DNA from: Nannocystis exedens
Lineage (GTDB): Bacteria > Myxococcota_A > Polyangia > Polyangiales > Polyangiaceae
Direction: 5' to 3'
Assembly: GCA_945861885.1 (NCBI GenBank)
Contig: CAMAVR010000001.1
Coordinates: 148,886-212,885, forward strand
DNA length: 64,000 bases
Of the stretch, positions 8,997-21,373 are shown piece by piece; the stretch's first letter is position 1, and every line of letters begins with the position of its first letter. A program made the position numbers and the translations under genes. The notes beneath the pieces were generated by a model. The model was not told where the DNA came from and searched no databases. It worked only from the letters and a program-made list of their open reading frames with translations.

Positions 8997-10847
8997 TCAA
9001 TATGCGAGGCGAGTAAGCCGCGTTTGGCTGAGCAGCGGCAGTCGCGCTCGTGGCCCCGATTGCCGAATTGCTCGCGCGCACTCGTCGATCGTAAGGCGGC
9101 GCGGGCCAAACGGTGATGAATCGGCCGCGTCTGAATCCATCAAAAGCGTAGGCGTGTCGATGCCGAAATCGTCGGGATGGCCCGGGTCGTTAAGCAGAAC
9201 GTGGCCGAGCTCGTGCGCGAGCGTTAGGCTACTCTTGCGGGCGCGAACGCCGGCGCGATCGAGCAGAACGATATTGTGGAGGCTCGACGAATCGCTCCCG
9301 ATAAACGACTCGCCAATTCTCGCACCACCGGCAAAAGATGGGAGCACGACAATTTCAACGGTGCGCGGGTCGCCGTCGTCGATCGATTTTAGGAGCGTCC
9401 GCTCTTCAATCGTCCCTGCCATCGAGTCCATGTCTTGAAAGTGCTGAAGACCGTCGCTCAAATCGACGTTACCGATTCGGGCAGACAGCGTAGGGTCGCT
9501 GCTTACTTCGTAGGCGCCGTTCGCGTCGGGTTCTAGGACGGCAAACGCGCCGTTGCGTGCGCGCACAAGGAGGTCGACGCTTCCTGCATATCCGGGGCTA
9601 ATTCGTGCATTTGGTGAGATCGTTGTGGCGAAGCCGGCGCGCTCGATGGCGCGAGCGACTTCGTATGCCACCAGGTCGACCGAACTTCCTGGGCGGGTGG
9701 TGGTCGTGATCGGATGGCCATTGACGCGAAATCGAATCGTGCCGCCCGATGCGGGAAAGCCAAGACCATCGCCAATAGCAAGAAGGTACGGCGGCGGTGG
9801 GTCGACGACGCGTACCTCGATTGCGCGCGGGTCGCCGAGGGCGATGCCGCATTCGTTCCAAATCGTTGCGGCGGTGATCAGTTCGGACCGAACAAGCGCG
9901 GCCGCTCCGAGATCGTTTCCCCCGATTGCGGGCGCACTGCCCGGGAGCGCACGAAAAACAAACGGGCGGATCGTTGCTTGATACAACCCGATCGGACCGA
10001 TCGCCGAATCGCGCGGCCCCATCACGCGAATCGCCTGCAACTTACGCCCTCCGGAGCGAACGACGATCGCGCCGCCAACTTCGCCGCGTATTGAACGCGC
10101 CGTGGCGACGGGGTGGGTTCGGTCGACATCATCGACAACAAATCGGATCGGCGCGGTCGCAAAACAGTCGACTGGCGCCGAGCTGCACGTGACGGGTCGG
10201 AACGGCAAATCGTTCAGCGTATCGATCGTCGCACCGGACGCGCTAACCGATTGAAGCGTGATGTTTGGATGAATCGATTCGAACATTTCAGTTCGTGGAA
10301 GCTCAATGAGCACGCGCAGCGCATCTGGGTCGTCGTACCGGGCATCGAACGACTCGGGCGGCAGCGACGGCGGTGTTCGATTGAGCGACGCGTGATGATT
10401 GGCAAAATCGACGTCGCGTCGATCGCCGTCGCGCATCGACGCGCCAAAGACTTCAACGCGAAAATCGATGGCGCCACCATTGATTGATAAAACACCCTGA
10501 AACACGCCAGAAGAGACACCTTGAAGCATCGCTCCGGGAGGGACGGTGACGGCGCCGTTTTCGGCAGCCCAGGCGACGGGCGAGCCGCGCACAATCAATC
10601 GTACATGCTCGCCTCCCGATACAACGCGAAGGAGTCCACCAACAATCGGCGGCGGAACCGGAGCGAGATCGATTCGGGCCGCCGGCGTTAAGTTCGTCTG
10701 GATTGAGTCGGCCTGGCCGTCGACATCGTCGTCGTCGCGATCGGCGATGACCATCATGGCCAAAGTTTTCGTGGCAACGGCGCTGTGGCCTAGCGTCGGC
10801 GCGAGAAGCGGCGCCAATGCCATCGCCACGCACAAGCGCCTACTCAA
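8997..10847 (-). CDS. Secreted zinc metalloprotease-like protein
   Basis: 616 residues from a TTG start that overlaps the upstream HEAT-repeat gene by 8 bp, so the two are probably translationally coupled. Residues 1-25 form a Sec signal peptide (basic start, hydrophobic ALAPLLAP, then HSAVA). Near residue 544 is HELGHVLLNDPGHPDD, the HExxH zinc site with a further His 12 residues after the first. It is followed by LLMDSD and LTIDECARAIR, a layout like that of metzincin-type proteases, although the third-ligand spacing is not the classical HExxHxxGxxH. The long N-terminal part (26-500) is beta-rich with no recognisable domain. It probably acts in the periplasm or outside the cell. Protease fold: likely. 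Substrate: unknown. Confidence 0.75.
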   Translation of the reverse strand: MSRRLCVAMALAPLLAPTLGHSAVATKTLAMMVIADRDDDDVDGQADSIQTNLTPAARIDLAPVPPPIVGGLLRVVSGGEHVRLIVRGSPVAWAAENGAVTVPPGAMLQGVSSGVFQGVLSINGGAIDFRVEVFGASMRDGDRRDVDFANHHASLNRTPPSLPPESFDARYDDPDALRVLIELPRTEMFESIHPNITLQSVSASGATIDTLNDLPFRPVTCSSAPVDCFATAPIRFVVDDVDRTHPVATARSIRGEVGGAIVVRSGGRKLQAIRVMGPRDSAIGPIGLYQATIRPFVFRALPGSAPAIGGNDLGAAALVRSELITAATIWNECGIALGDPRAIEVRVVDPPPPYLLAIGDGLGFPASGGTIRFRVNGHPITTTTRPGSSVDLVAYEVARAIERAGFATTISPNARISPGYAGSVDLLVRARNGAFAVLEPDANGAYEVSSDPTLSARIGNVDLSDGLQHFQDMDSMAGTIEERTLLKSIDDGDPRTVEIVVLPSFAGGARIGESFIGSDSSSLHNIVLLDRAGVRARKSSLTLAHELGHVLLNDPGHPDDFGIDTPTLLMDSDAADSSPFGPRRLTIDECARAIRQSGPRARLPLLSQTRLTRLAY

Positions 10848-12114
10848 TCCACCCCCGCTGAATTGCGCGAAACGGAAATTCGCTCAGCACTGAGTCGCGC
10901 GCCGCATGAATGCGCGCAGCCCACGTGACGTCGGCGAGATTGGTGGTCTCAAGAAGTTCGTCAGCCACGATGGTTGCGAGGTCGATGTTGCCTAGTTCGG
11001 CGATCGCGGCGGTCGCGAGGCCTCGCACGCCCGCGCGCTCCGGGTCGCGTGCGACGCGCGCGATCGCGTCGCGCAAATCGGCACGCCCATAATCGCGCGC
11101 GAGCACGAATGCCGCTCGGACTGCGACGTCGTCCGGCAGCGCATCGCTTTTCAAGAGCGATTCGAGCATCGGACGTACAGCAGGCGCGCGCGCGCTTGCG
11201 ATGCGAAAGAGAAACGTCATATCGCGATCGGCGCTCGGTCGATCGGAGAGTCGCGCGATCAATTCGACCGTTGGTCGTGCGAGCGGCGGCTCAACTGCTG
11301 GGCGCCCTTGCGTTTTTGCGCTCGTATCGGCAAGCGCCCATCCGACAAATGCCCACGCGGCGCGGGAACTTGATGTGCCCCCTTCGGCACTGGCAGACGC
11401 TTCTCGAAGCGCAGCCAAATCGCCTGATTTGGCGGCAATTTCACCGAGAACGAGCCATCGCCCAAGATGCCGCTCGGCGCTGCGCAAGAGCGCCAAGGCT
11501 GCCGCTGTGCCCGGTGCAATGACCGTTCTGCGTGTCAGCGGCACAAATAGCTCCGCGCAAAGCGCGATGCGGTGGCTCTCTTTGATCATTGGAGCGACCG
11601 ATGCGAGCAGCGCGCCGGTCGATTCGCCACGCACGACGCGAGCGACTTCGGCCGCAAATGCCACGTACACGTGACGCGACGACGCCGCGCGCGAAAGTGG
11701 GCTGCTCAGCGACGGATCGCTCATCAACGAAGCGGCGCTCAGCGCCGTGTACGCGAGCGGGCTTGCTGCAAGATCGTCGCGCAGAAGAATCGTGCTGAGC
11801 GTCGGGATGACGCGAGGATCGCCCGCTTCAGCGAGCGCACGAAGACCCGCACTCACAAGCGAATGCGACGCATCGCTCACCCCATGCTCGAGCGCGTGAG
11901 CCACAAACGCCGCGATAGAGCCGCGCAATTCGGCACTGAGCGGCGCAAGAGCGCGAAGCGCACCGGCGAGCCTGCGATCGCCGGGGAGGGCCTCTTGTGC
12001 GCGTTCAAGCTCGGCAAGGGCAAGACCGCGCGCTTTATCGCCCAGCAGTTCACAAGCGACGCCGCCGCGCCCTCGCGCGCCAGACCGCTTGCTATTAGCC
12101 TTCTCGATCTGCAT
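10840..12114 (-). CDS. HEAT-repeat protein
   Basis: 424 residues, Ala/Leu/Arg-rich, built of degenerate alpha-helical HEAT-like repeats, for example GLRALAEAGDPRVIPTLSTI, VRAAFVLARDYGRADLRDAI and GLATAAIAELGNIDLATIV. There is no clear signal peptide, so it is probably cytoplasmic. The stop overlaps the start of the metalloprotease gene by 8 bp, so both belong to one transcript. HEAT proteins are usually binding scaffolds; no enzymatic motif is seen and the partner is unknown. The ATG at 12114 is the first start in frame. Confidence 0.7.
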   Translation of the reverse strand: MQIEKANSKRSGARGRGGVACELLGDKARGLALAELERAQEALPGDRRLAGALRALAPLSAELRGSIAAFVAHALEHGVSDASHSLVSAGLRALAEAGDPRVIPTLSTILLRDDLAASPLAYTALSAASLMSDPSLSSPLSRAASSRHVYVAFAAEVARVVRGESTGALLASVAPMIKESHRIALCAELFVPLTRRTVIAPGTAAALALLRSAERHLGRWLVLGEIAAKSGDLAALREASASAEGGTSSSRAAWAFVGWALADTSAKTQGRPAVEPPLARPTVELIARLSDRPSADRDMTFLFRIASARAPAVRPMLESLLKSDALPDDVAVRAAFVLARDYGRADLRDAIARVARDPERAGVRGLATAAIAELGNIDLATIVADELLETTNLADVTWAARIHAARDSVLSEFPFRAIQRGWIE

Positions 12115-12185
12115 CTCGACGGCACCCCCTCCGTCGCCCAGAATATAGCAAGCCTAGAGTTTTTGATAGGGCGCGGTCGTCGGCA

Positions 12186-12202
12186 CCCGTAAACGTGCCC
12201 GG
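12186..12202. repeat. Single unit of the CCCGTAAACGTG repeat family
   Basis: CCCGTAAACGTGCCCGG lies in the 104-bp gap between ileS and the HEAT gene. It is the same core as the long inverted repeats at 29673-29776 and 39005-39111, but here only one arm remains. The rest of the gap shows nothing else of note. Confidence 0.6.
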
Positions 12203-12218
12203 CTGTTGATCTCGAGCT

Positions 12219-15905
<3,687 letters not shown>

Positions 15906-15947
15906 GCGGGGTCGCGGACTATAGCGCAAAACGCCCAGCAAGTCAGT

Positions 15948-15976
15948 CCGTACACGTGCCCGTGCCCGTGTACGGG
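15948..15976. terminator. Palindromic repeat between an acyl carrier protein gene and ileS
   Basis: CCGTACACG...CGTGTACGG forms a 9-bp stem around TGCCCGTGCC. It lies just downstream of the minus-strand ACP gene (stop at 15987) and upstream of ileS. The sequence is a diverged relative of the CCCGTAAACGTG family. It is suited to end ACP transcripts, although no T-run follows. Confidence 0.45.
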
Positions 15977-15986
15977 GCAGAGCAGA

Positions 15987-16247
15987 CTACGCTGATGCCA
16001 ATAGCTCTGTTTTCGCTTCTAGCTTCCGGCGCACTAAGTCGTACGAGCCTGCTAGCGTTGTCACTTCTTGGAGCTCTGTGTCTGCGATTTTGATCTGATA
16101 TTGCCGCTCAATCGCCGCGACAATTTCGACCCCCATCATTGAGTCAATTCCCAAGTCTTTGAAGTCCTTCGTATCCGGAACATCGTCAATCTCGGCGATT
16201 TCCGATATCAGATCTCGAAGCTCAGTTCTTAGAGCTGCATCCGACAT
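15987..16247 (-). CDS. Acyl carrier protein (second of a pair)
   Basis: 86 residues, with AAGGAG 8 nt before the ATG. The motif LGIDSMMGVE puts the phosphopantetheine-bearing Ser at residue 36, in the normal place of the ACP fold; the following MM differs from the common DSL. It lies 33 bp downstream of another ACP gene and in the same operon as a CFA-type methyltransferase. The pair faces two ketosynthase genes and an oxoamine synthase across a divergent promoter, so it is probably a dedicated carrier for that pathway and not the housekeeping fatty-acid ACP. Confidence 0.9.
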   Translation of the reverse strand: MSDAALRTELRDLISEIAEIDDVPDTKDFKDLGIDSMMGVEIVAAIERQYQIKIADTELQEVTTLAGSYDLVRRKLEAKTELLASA

Positions 16248-16280
16248 TTCCGTTGCTCCTTCCCCGGTATAGTTTTGTGA

Positions 16281-16529
16281 TTACGCTTCGACGCGCTGTG
16301 CGACTACGTCGATCAAGTCTTTGACGGTCTGGATTCCGGCTAGCTGCTCGTCAGGAATCTGGATCTTTAGCTCTTTTTCCATCGATCCGATGATTTCGAG
16401 CATCCCCAATGAATCGATGCCTAGCTCACTGATGACGGTTGCTTCGGAGACCTGCGCAAACTCTTTTTCAACTACTTCGCCGGCGGTCTTTCGAAAAATC
16501 TCGAGCAAATGCGCTTTTTGAGTCGTCAT
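16281..16529 (-). CDS. Acyl carrier protein (first of a pair)
   Basis: 82 residues. LGIDSLGMLE carries the phosphopantetheine Ser at residue 40, and helix II/III residues such as IPDEQLAGIQTVKDLI are typical. It is clearly diverged from its neighbour at 15987-16247, so the two are unlikely to be a recent duplication and may carry different intermediates, for example starter versus extender. It sits 78 bp downstream of the methyltransferase gene in the same direction. Confidence 0.9.
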   Translation of the reverse strand: MTTQKAHLLEIFRKTAGEVVEKEFAQVSEATVISELGIDSLGMLEIIGSMEKELKIQIPDEQLAGIQTVKDLIDVVAQRVEA

Positions 16530-16607
16530 AATCTAAATTTCTCCGTCAATTTCACGCTGCCAGCGTAGCGGCCGCACTTCAGTTTGGTTGGGGTCACAGG
16601 GTGACAT

Positions 16608-17471
16608 TTAATCGATTCGGCGCAACGAATACTGCGCCAGTGATTGGTAGTGCTTCTCAAAACTGTTCACGCAGGTGCTCAGGTAGCGGTCGTAATCTGA
16701 GAACACCGTGTCGCCCCAGTGGGCTCGAATTTCTTTTTCGTGATCGCGGAGGCGCATTAGCCAATTGGCGCACGTTTTTTGGTAATCGGTGCGGCGGGTT
16801 TTTAGCTCCACAATTTCCCAGTATGGGTTTACCGAAATAACAATATCTTCGAGCCGCGGAGTGATCCCGCCTGGGAAGATCGTGTAGGTCGAATGCCCAA
16901 TATCTTGAATCTCTTGTCGCGTTCGCGGGGCGCGATTTCGCAATATCGTTTGGAGCGAAAAGTAGGCTCCTGGGTTTGTCCACTCGTGGCAGAGGCGGAA
17001 GTAGTTGCGATAGAGCTCGATGTGTTTGCCGGCTCGCGCCTGCTCCGGGCTGGCGATGTGCTCCATCATGCAGATCGAAATTAGCGCATCGAACTTCTGC
17101 TCTGGTTTGTAGTCGACATAGCTGCATACGCTTGCCGTTACGCCAGGCATTTTTCGAGCCATAATCTCGGCGTGCTGTGCGCGCGACAGCGTGATTCCGT
17201 GCGCTTCTCGCACCCCTTTTTGCGTTGTCTGAAACTCGAGGTTTGCGCCCCACCCGCAGCCAATATCGAGCAGCCGCTTTTCGGGCGTTAGATGCGCGGA
17301 ATCGTGGTGCCACGCCAACTTGCGCAATTGCGCCTCTTCGAGAGATGTCGTGTGCCACGCACCGTCATCGAAGATTCCGCAGGTGTAGTTCATCCGCTCG
17401 TCGAGCCAGAGGCGGAAAAAATCGTTTGAAACGTCGTACGAAACTTCTACATCCGATTGAGTCGATCCCAT
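16608..17471 (-). CDS. SAM-dependent methyltransferase of the cyclopropane-fatty-acid synthase family
   Basis: 287 residues. YDVSNDFFRLWLDERMNYTCG and LDIGCGWGANLEF (SAM motif I) are hallmarks of the CFA / mycolic-acid cyclopropane synthase / methyltransferase family, which acts on lipid acyl chains or carrier-bound acyl groups. Further motifs are GITLSRAQ and ICMMEHI, the latter in the active-site region. It is shorter than E. coli Cfa (about 380), lacking that enzyme's N-terminal extension, and so resembles mycobacterial CmaA/MmaA enzymes. It heads the minus-strand ACP operon and is divergent from the ketosynthase operon. It may methylate a polyketide-like or acyl intermediate of this cluster; that is inference. 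Confidence 0.88.
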   Translation of the reverse strand: MGSTQSDVEVSYDVSNDFFRLWLDERMNYTCGIFDDGAWHTTSLEEAQLRKLAWHHDSAHLTPEKRLLDIGCGWGANLEFQTTQKGVREAHGITLSRAQHAEIMARKMPGVTASVCSYVDYKPEQKFDALISICMMEHIASPEQARAGKHIELYRNYFRLCHEWTNPGAYFSLQTILRNRAPRTRQEIQDIGHSTYTIFPGGITPRLEDIVISVNPYWEIVELKTRRTDYQKTCANWLMRLRDHEKEIRAHWGDTVFSDYDRYLSTCVNSFEKHYQSLAQYSLRRID

Positions 17472-17648
17472 ATTGTTGGGTCAATTACGGTACGATTGGT
17501 TCGAGCACAATCAGAACCGACATTTTCTAAGAACAAATTGCAAATTGGCGAGTGGCTTTTTCGCAACACGTGTATCGGTTTTCACACATATGTTTTTGAA
17601 TTCAATCCGTTGCCTATGAAGCAAATCGGTGGTTATTAAGGTCCCCCA
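17472..17648. promoter_or_regulatory. Divergent intergenic promoter region of the lipid/polyketide cluster
   Basis: 177 bp separate the methyltransferase (minus) from the ketosynthase (plus). The stretch is visibly more AT-rich than the flanking genes (runs such as TTTTTCGC, TATGTTTTTGAATTC), as expected for back-to-back promoters. I cannot fix a -35/-10 pair with good spacing on either strand. Confidence 0.5.
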
Positions 17649-18956
17649 TTGGAGCCCGCCTCATATTCAAATAGCCGGCCAAATAGCCGTCGTTGTCGGC
17701 GCGTTTTTGTTACCGGCGTTGGTGTGGTTAGTCCCATTGGGCTCGGCCGCACCGAGTTTTTCGAGGCGCTTGCCGCGGGGCGCTCGGGCGTCCGCCCGGT
17801 CGCGCTGTTTGATGCGAAGCAGCTTGGGCGCGAAAACGCTGCGGAAGTAAAAGGGTTTGTCGTTCGCGACCATCTCACGCGCGCTGAAGCGCACCGCATG
17901 GGGCGCTGTTCGGCCATGGCGCTCGCCGCCGCTCGAATGGCGATGCGCGATGCACACTTAGCCGAAGATGGTCTCTGTAGGCCACGCACGGCGGTGGTTC
18001 TCGGTACGACAATGGGCGAAGCCGATGTGGTTGAAGCGCTCAGTCGCGATTGGATCGTGCGCGGAGAAAGTTCCGTTCGGGCGTCGCTCGTTCCGAAAGT
18101 TGGTGCGAGTTTGCTTCCGATTCACGTCGCGCGCGCCTTCGGTGCCGAGGCTGCTGTGCTGACGTTGCCCGGTGCGTGCGCGGCGGGCAATTACGCAATC
18201 GGCGTTGCGGCCGACATGATTCGCTACGGTCGCGCCGACGTCGTTATTACGGGCGCCGCCGAGTTGATGCGCGAGCTGCAATACAGTGGGTTCGTGCGTC
18301 TCGCGGCGATGGCGCCGACGCGATGTCAGCCGTTCGATCTCAATCGTCAGGGGCTTATTCTTGGCGAAGGGGCCGGAGTGATGATTCTCGAGTCGGAAGA
18401 GCACGCGGCAAGGCGCGGCGCGAATCTTCAAGCCGAAGTGGGCGGCTGGGGGATCAGCTGCGACGCGTATCACATCACGCGGCCGCATCCTGATGCCGCT
18501 GGGAGTATCGCGGCGATGAGGCGCGCGATTGACGACTCGCTTCTTTCGCCAGACGACGTCGATTTTATCAATGCGCACGGCACCGGAACGCGCGCCAACG
18601 ATGCCGCCGAAGCGCGTGTCGTGCACGAAGTGTTTGGCGACCGACGCGTGCCAATTTCAAGCGTAAAAAGCATGCTGGGGCACTGCATGGGGGCCGCGAG
18701 CGCGCTCGAAGCTGTGTCGTGCATCATGACGATCGAGACGGGCATCTACCCGCCGACGATCAACTACGAAACGCCCGATCCCGAGTGCGACGTTAATGTT
18801 GTCGCAAATGTTGCGCAGCGTGGCCCTGCGAACGTGGTCGTGAATAATTCGCTCGCGTTCGGCGGCTACAACGCCGTGACATGTTTCGCGAAACCAGGCT
18901 TTCTCCCGCCGCCCGCTCTTCGCACTCGCCCCCCAAGCGCTCGAGGCGCATCGTGA
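17649..18956 (+). CDS. Beta-ketoacyl-ACP synthase, catalytically complete
   Basis: 435 residues from a TTG at 17649. The fold starts at RRVFVTGVGVVSPIG, and no ATG or GTG is available nearer. The thiolase-fold triad is intact: PGACAAGN (Cys near 177), NAHGTGTRAND (His near 310) and KSMLGHCMGA (Lys near 340, His near 345). It therefore should perform decarboxylative Claisen condensation of carrier-bound acyl and malonyl groups (FabF/KS-alpha type). Its stop overlaps the GTG start of the next ketosynthase-like gene (GTGA), as in KS-alpha/KS-beta pairs of type II polyketide systems. It is divergent from the ACP/methyltransferase operon. Confidence 0.92.
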   Translation: MEPASYSNSRPNSRRCRRVFVTGVGVVSPIGLGRTEFFEALAAGRSGVRPVALFDAKQLGRENAAEVKGFVVRDHLTRAEAHRMGRCSAMALAAARMAMRDAHLAEDGLCRPRTAVVLGTTMGEADVVEALSRDWIVRGESSVRASLVPKVGASLLPIHVARAFGAEAAVLTLPGACAAGNYAIGVAADMIRYGRADVVITGAAELMRELQYSGFVRLAAMAPTRCQPFDLNRQGLILGEGAGVMILESEEHAARRGANLQAEVGGWGISCDAYHITRPHPDAAGSIAAMRRAIDDSLLSPDDVDFINAHGTGTRANDAAEARVVHEVFGDRRVPISSVKSMLGHCMGAASALEAVSCIMTIETGIYPPTINYETPDPECDVNVVANVAQRGPANVVVNNSLAFGGYNAVTCFAKPGFLPPPALRTRPPSARGAS

Positions 18957-20119
18957 ATCGCTACGCAATCACCGGATTAGGCATTGTGTCGGCGCAAGCG
19001 ATCGGCGCCGACGGATGGCTCGACGCTGTGCGTGCCGGGCGCGCAATCGATCATCGCGAGCCGATCGAATCGTTCGATGCGGCGCGCTACCCAGGCGCGC
19101 GCGTTGCCGAAGTACGAAACTTTGATCCGGCGTCATTTCTAGGCGAAAAAGGGCTCCGTACGCTCGATCGTCTTACCAAAATGATTGTCGTGGCGACGCG
19201 ACAAGCGCTGGAGCATGCCGGTATTAAATCAGGCGGTCGCTTCATCTCGATGTCGCCAACCCGCGTAGGCTTCTGCTGTTCGAACGCGCATGGGAGCGTT
19301 GAAGCGATTGTCGAGACCGATCGCATCGCGCTACTCGAAGACCCGCGCTACATCAATCCGTCAAAGTTTCCGAATACCGTCGCCAACAGCGCTGCCGGTT
19401 ACGCGAGTATTTGGGAAGATTTGCGCGCGCTCAACGTTGCGGTATCGAATGGCAATTGCGGCGCGCTCGATACGCTCAGCTGCGCCGACATGTTTTTCCA
19501 AACCGATCGCGCCGATGCCATTTTAATCGGCGGCGCCGAAGTGATGCACGAAGCGCTCTACATGGCGTTCAGGCGCGCCGGCTTTTGTGGGCCGTCGTCG
19601 CGCACCGTGCTTGGCGAAGGGGCCGCCATTTTTTGTCTCGAACCAGAAGACATCGCGGCGGATCGCGGCGCAAAAATTATGGCGTATGTGACCGGCTACG
19701 GGACAGCGTTCGTCGCGCCAACACGCGCATCGCAAGTCGTCGCGCCATCAAAAGAAGCTATGACACGAGCCATTTTAAATGCGCTCGATGCCGCGGAGCT
19801 TCGCCCTTCCGATATCGATATGGTCGCATCGGGCGTTTGCGGTTTCGACCTCATGGATACGCCTGAGAAGGCAGCGATCGCCGACGTTTTTGGCGACAAC
19901 ATCGCGGTTTGTGCGCCAAAAGCGCTTGTCGGTGAAACGCTCGGCGCTTCGGGCGCGATGGCGATGGCGTCGGCGCTCGGGTGGATGCAAAGCGACCAAG
20001 CTGTCAACTTTGCCCCGACGCTCATATCCGGTCATTTTTTGAAGTCGCCGAGCGCAGTACTTGTTACAAGCATCGGCTTCTACGGCAACGCATCGGCCGT
20101 CGTGATGCAGCGTTCATGA
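18953..20119 (+). CDS. Degenerate ketosynthase (KS-beta / chain-length-factor-like partner)
   Basis: 388 residues using the GTG at 18953, which overlaps the previous stop (GTGA); the family start NRYAITGLGIVSAQAIG follows at once. It has the thiolase fold with a Cys in NGNCGALDTL (near 169), but the two catalytic His positions are lost. Where HGTGT is expected there is ASGVCGFDLMDTPEKA, and where KxxxGH is expected there is APKALVGETLGASG. Such a protein cannot run the usual His-assisted condensation and more likely pairs with the upstream KS as a heterodimer partner. Unlike classical chain-length factors, the nucleophile Cys has not become Gln. The oxoamine synthase gene follows 16 bp downstream. 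Confidence 0.85.
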   Translation: MNRYAITGLGIVSAQAIGADGWLDAVRAGRAIDHREPIESFDAARYPGARVAEVRNFDPASFLGEKGLRTLDRLTKMIVVATRQALEHAGIKSGGRFISMSPTRVGFCCSNAHGSVEAIVETDRIALLEDPRYINPSKFPNTVANSAAGYASIWEDLRALNVAVSNGNCGALDTLSCADMFFQTDRADAILIGGAEVMHEALYMAFRRAGFCGPSSRTVLGEGAAIFCLEPEDIAADRGAKIMAYVTGYGTAFVAPTRASQVVAPSKEAMTRAILNALDAAELRPSDIDMVASGVCGFDLMDTPEKAAIADVFGDNIAVCAPKALVGETLGASGAMAMASALGWMQSDQAVNFAPTLISGHFLKSPSAVLVTSIGFYGNASAVVMQRS

Positions 20120-20135
20120 TTGTAAGGAGAGCCCT

Positions 20136-21365
20136 TTGAGTTGGATTGATGAAAAAGCGCACGCCGAACTCGCGCGCGTTCGCGAGGCGAGAGAAAAGCA
20201 AGTTTACCCGTACTTTCGCCAGTTCGAAAAAGGTGGGCTTCACACGTCGATCGATGGCAGGAGCGTTATCAACTTCAGCTCCAACGACTACCTTGGGCTG
20301 ACAAACCATCCGCGCGTCAAAGAGGCGGCAAAGCTCGCGGTCGAGCGTTATGGGTGCGGCCTTAGCAGTTCGCGTGTGCAAGCGACAACGGTCGAACACG
20401 TGCAGCTCGAAGAGCGTTTGGCAAAGTGGTTCGGTTTTGAAAAGTGCTTACTGTTCACGACCGGCTATCAAGCGATGCTCGGTACGATCGTTTCGTTCGC
20501 CGACAAAGATACGACGCTCGTTCTCGATAGCTTTAGCCACGCGTGCATTCTCGACGGCACATTCTTGGCGGCCGGCATTCCAGGCCGTGGCCCCGAAATT
20601 CGATTTTTTAATCATAATTCGGCAAAGAGCCTCGAGCGCATTTTAAAAACGCGCGACCGCAAAAACGCGATGGTGATCGTTGAGGGGATTTATTCGCTCG
20701 ATGGTGACATGGCGCACCTGCGCGAATTTGTCGAAATTTGCGCTAAATATGATGCCGTTTTGGTTGTCGATGACGCCCACGGTACCGGCACGCTCGGCCA
20801 TCGCGGCACCGGCATCCTCGAGCATCTCGGGCTCGAAGGCCAGGTTCCGATCGTCGTGTCGACGCTGTCAAAAACGTTCGGCGGCATCGGCGGCATCCTT
20901 CTCGGGTCGACGGAAGTTGTGGAGCACGTGCAGCACACAGCGCGATCGTTTTTGTTCAGCGCATCGCTACCGGTGCCGGTTGTCGCCGCCGCATCAACGA
21001 TTTTGGACATGATGGAAGAAGACGGCCCCGCGATGGTGAAAGAGCTTCACCAAAAAGCCGATTACTTCCGCGGTGAGCTAGTGAAAGCCGGCTTCGACTT
21101 AGGCGCAAGCAATACGCACATCATGCCTGTCATGTGCCGCGAAGAGCGAAAGACAATGTTCATGCACGTAGCGCTCTTAGAGTGCGGCGTGCTGATGGTG
21201 CCGATCACCTACCCGGCCGTAAAGCAAGGCGAAGAGCGTCTGCGGGTAAACGTCACGAGAGGTCACACACAAGAAGACCTCGACACCGCAATCGAGCTCC
21301 TAAAAACGTACGGCGAGGCGTTTTTTGTGCTCTCGGGCGACGAGCTTGGTCCGATGGAAGACTAA
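20136..21365 (+). CDS. Alpha-oxoamine synthase (serine palmitoyltransferase / KAPA synthase family)
   Basis: 409 residues from a TTG at 20136 with AAGGAG 6 nt upstream. This is a PLP-dependent class II aminotransferase-fold enzyme: FSSNDYLGL, DSFSHACILDG, VEGIYSLDGD, VDDAHGTGTLG and the PLP-lysine motif TLSKTFGGIGG (Lys near 245). The family condenses an amino acid with an acyl-CoA or acyl-ACP, losing CO2 to give an alpha-aminoketone: BioF (Ala), SPT (Ser), Kbl (Gly), PigH (Ser). Located with two ACPs and a KS/KS-like pair, it most likely releases the carrier-bound chain as an amino-ketone. A BioF role cannot be excluded, since bioA lies 10 kb away, but the surrounding genes argue for a dedicated pathway. 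Confidence 0.88.
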   Translation: MSWIDEKAHAELARVREAREKQVYPYFRQFEKGGLHTSIDGRSVINFSSNDYLGLTNHPRVKEAAKLAVERYGCGLSSSRVQATTVEHVQLEERLAKWFGFEKCLLFTTGYQAMLGTIVSFADKDTTLVLDSFSHACILDGTFLAAGIPGRGPEIRFFNHNSAKSLERILKTRDRKNAMVIVEGIYSLDGDMAHLREFVEICAKYDAVLVVDDAHGTGTLGHRGTGILEHLGLEGQVPIVVSTLSKTFGGIGGILLGSTEVVEHVQHTARSFLFSASLPVPVVAAASTILDMMEEDGPAMVKELHQKADYFRGELVKAGFDLGASNTHIMPVMCREERKTMFMHVALLECGVLMVPITYPAVKQGEERLRVNVTRGHTQEDLDTAIELLKTYGEAFFVLSGDELGPMED

Positions 21366-21373
21366 CGTTCCAA

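Noticed and set aside
17958-18626. 222-codon minus-strand frame opposite the first ketosynthase
   Set aside because: Antisense to a gene with an intact catalytic triad; composition (Arg/His/Asn-rich) is not protein-like.
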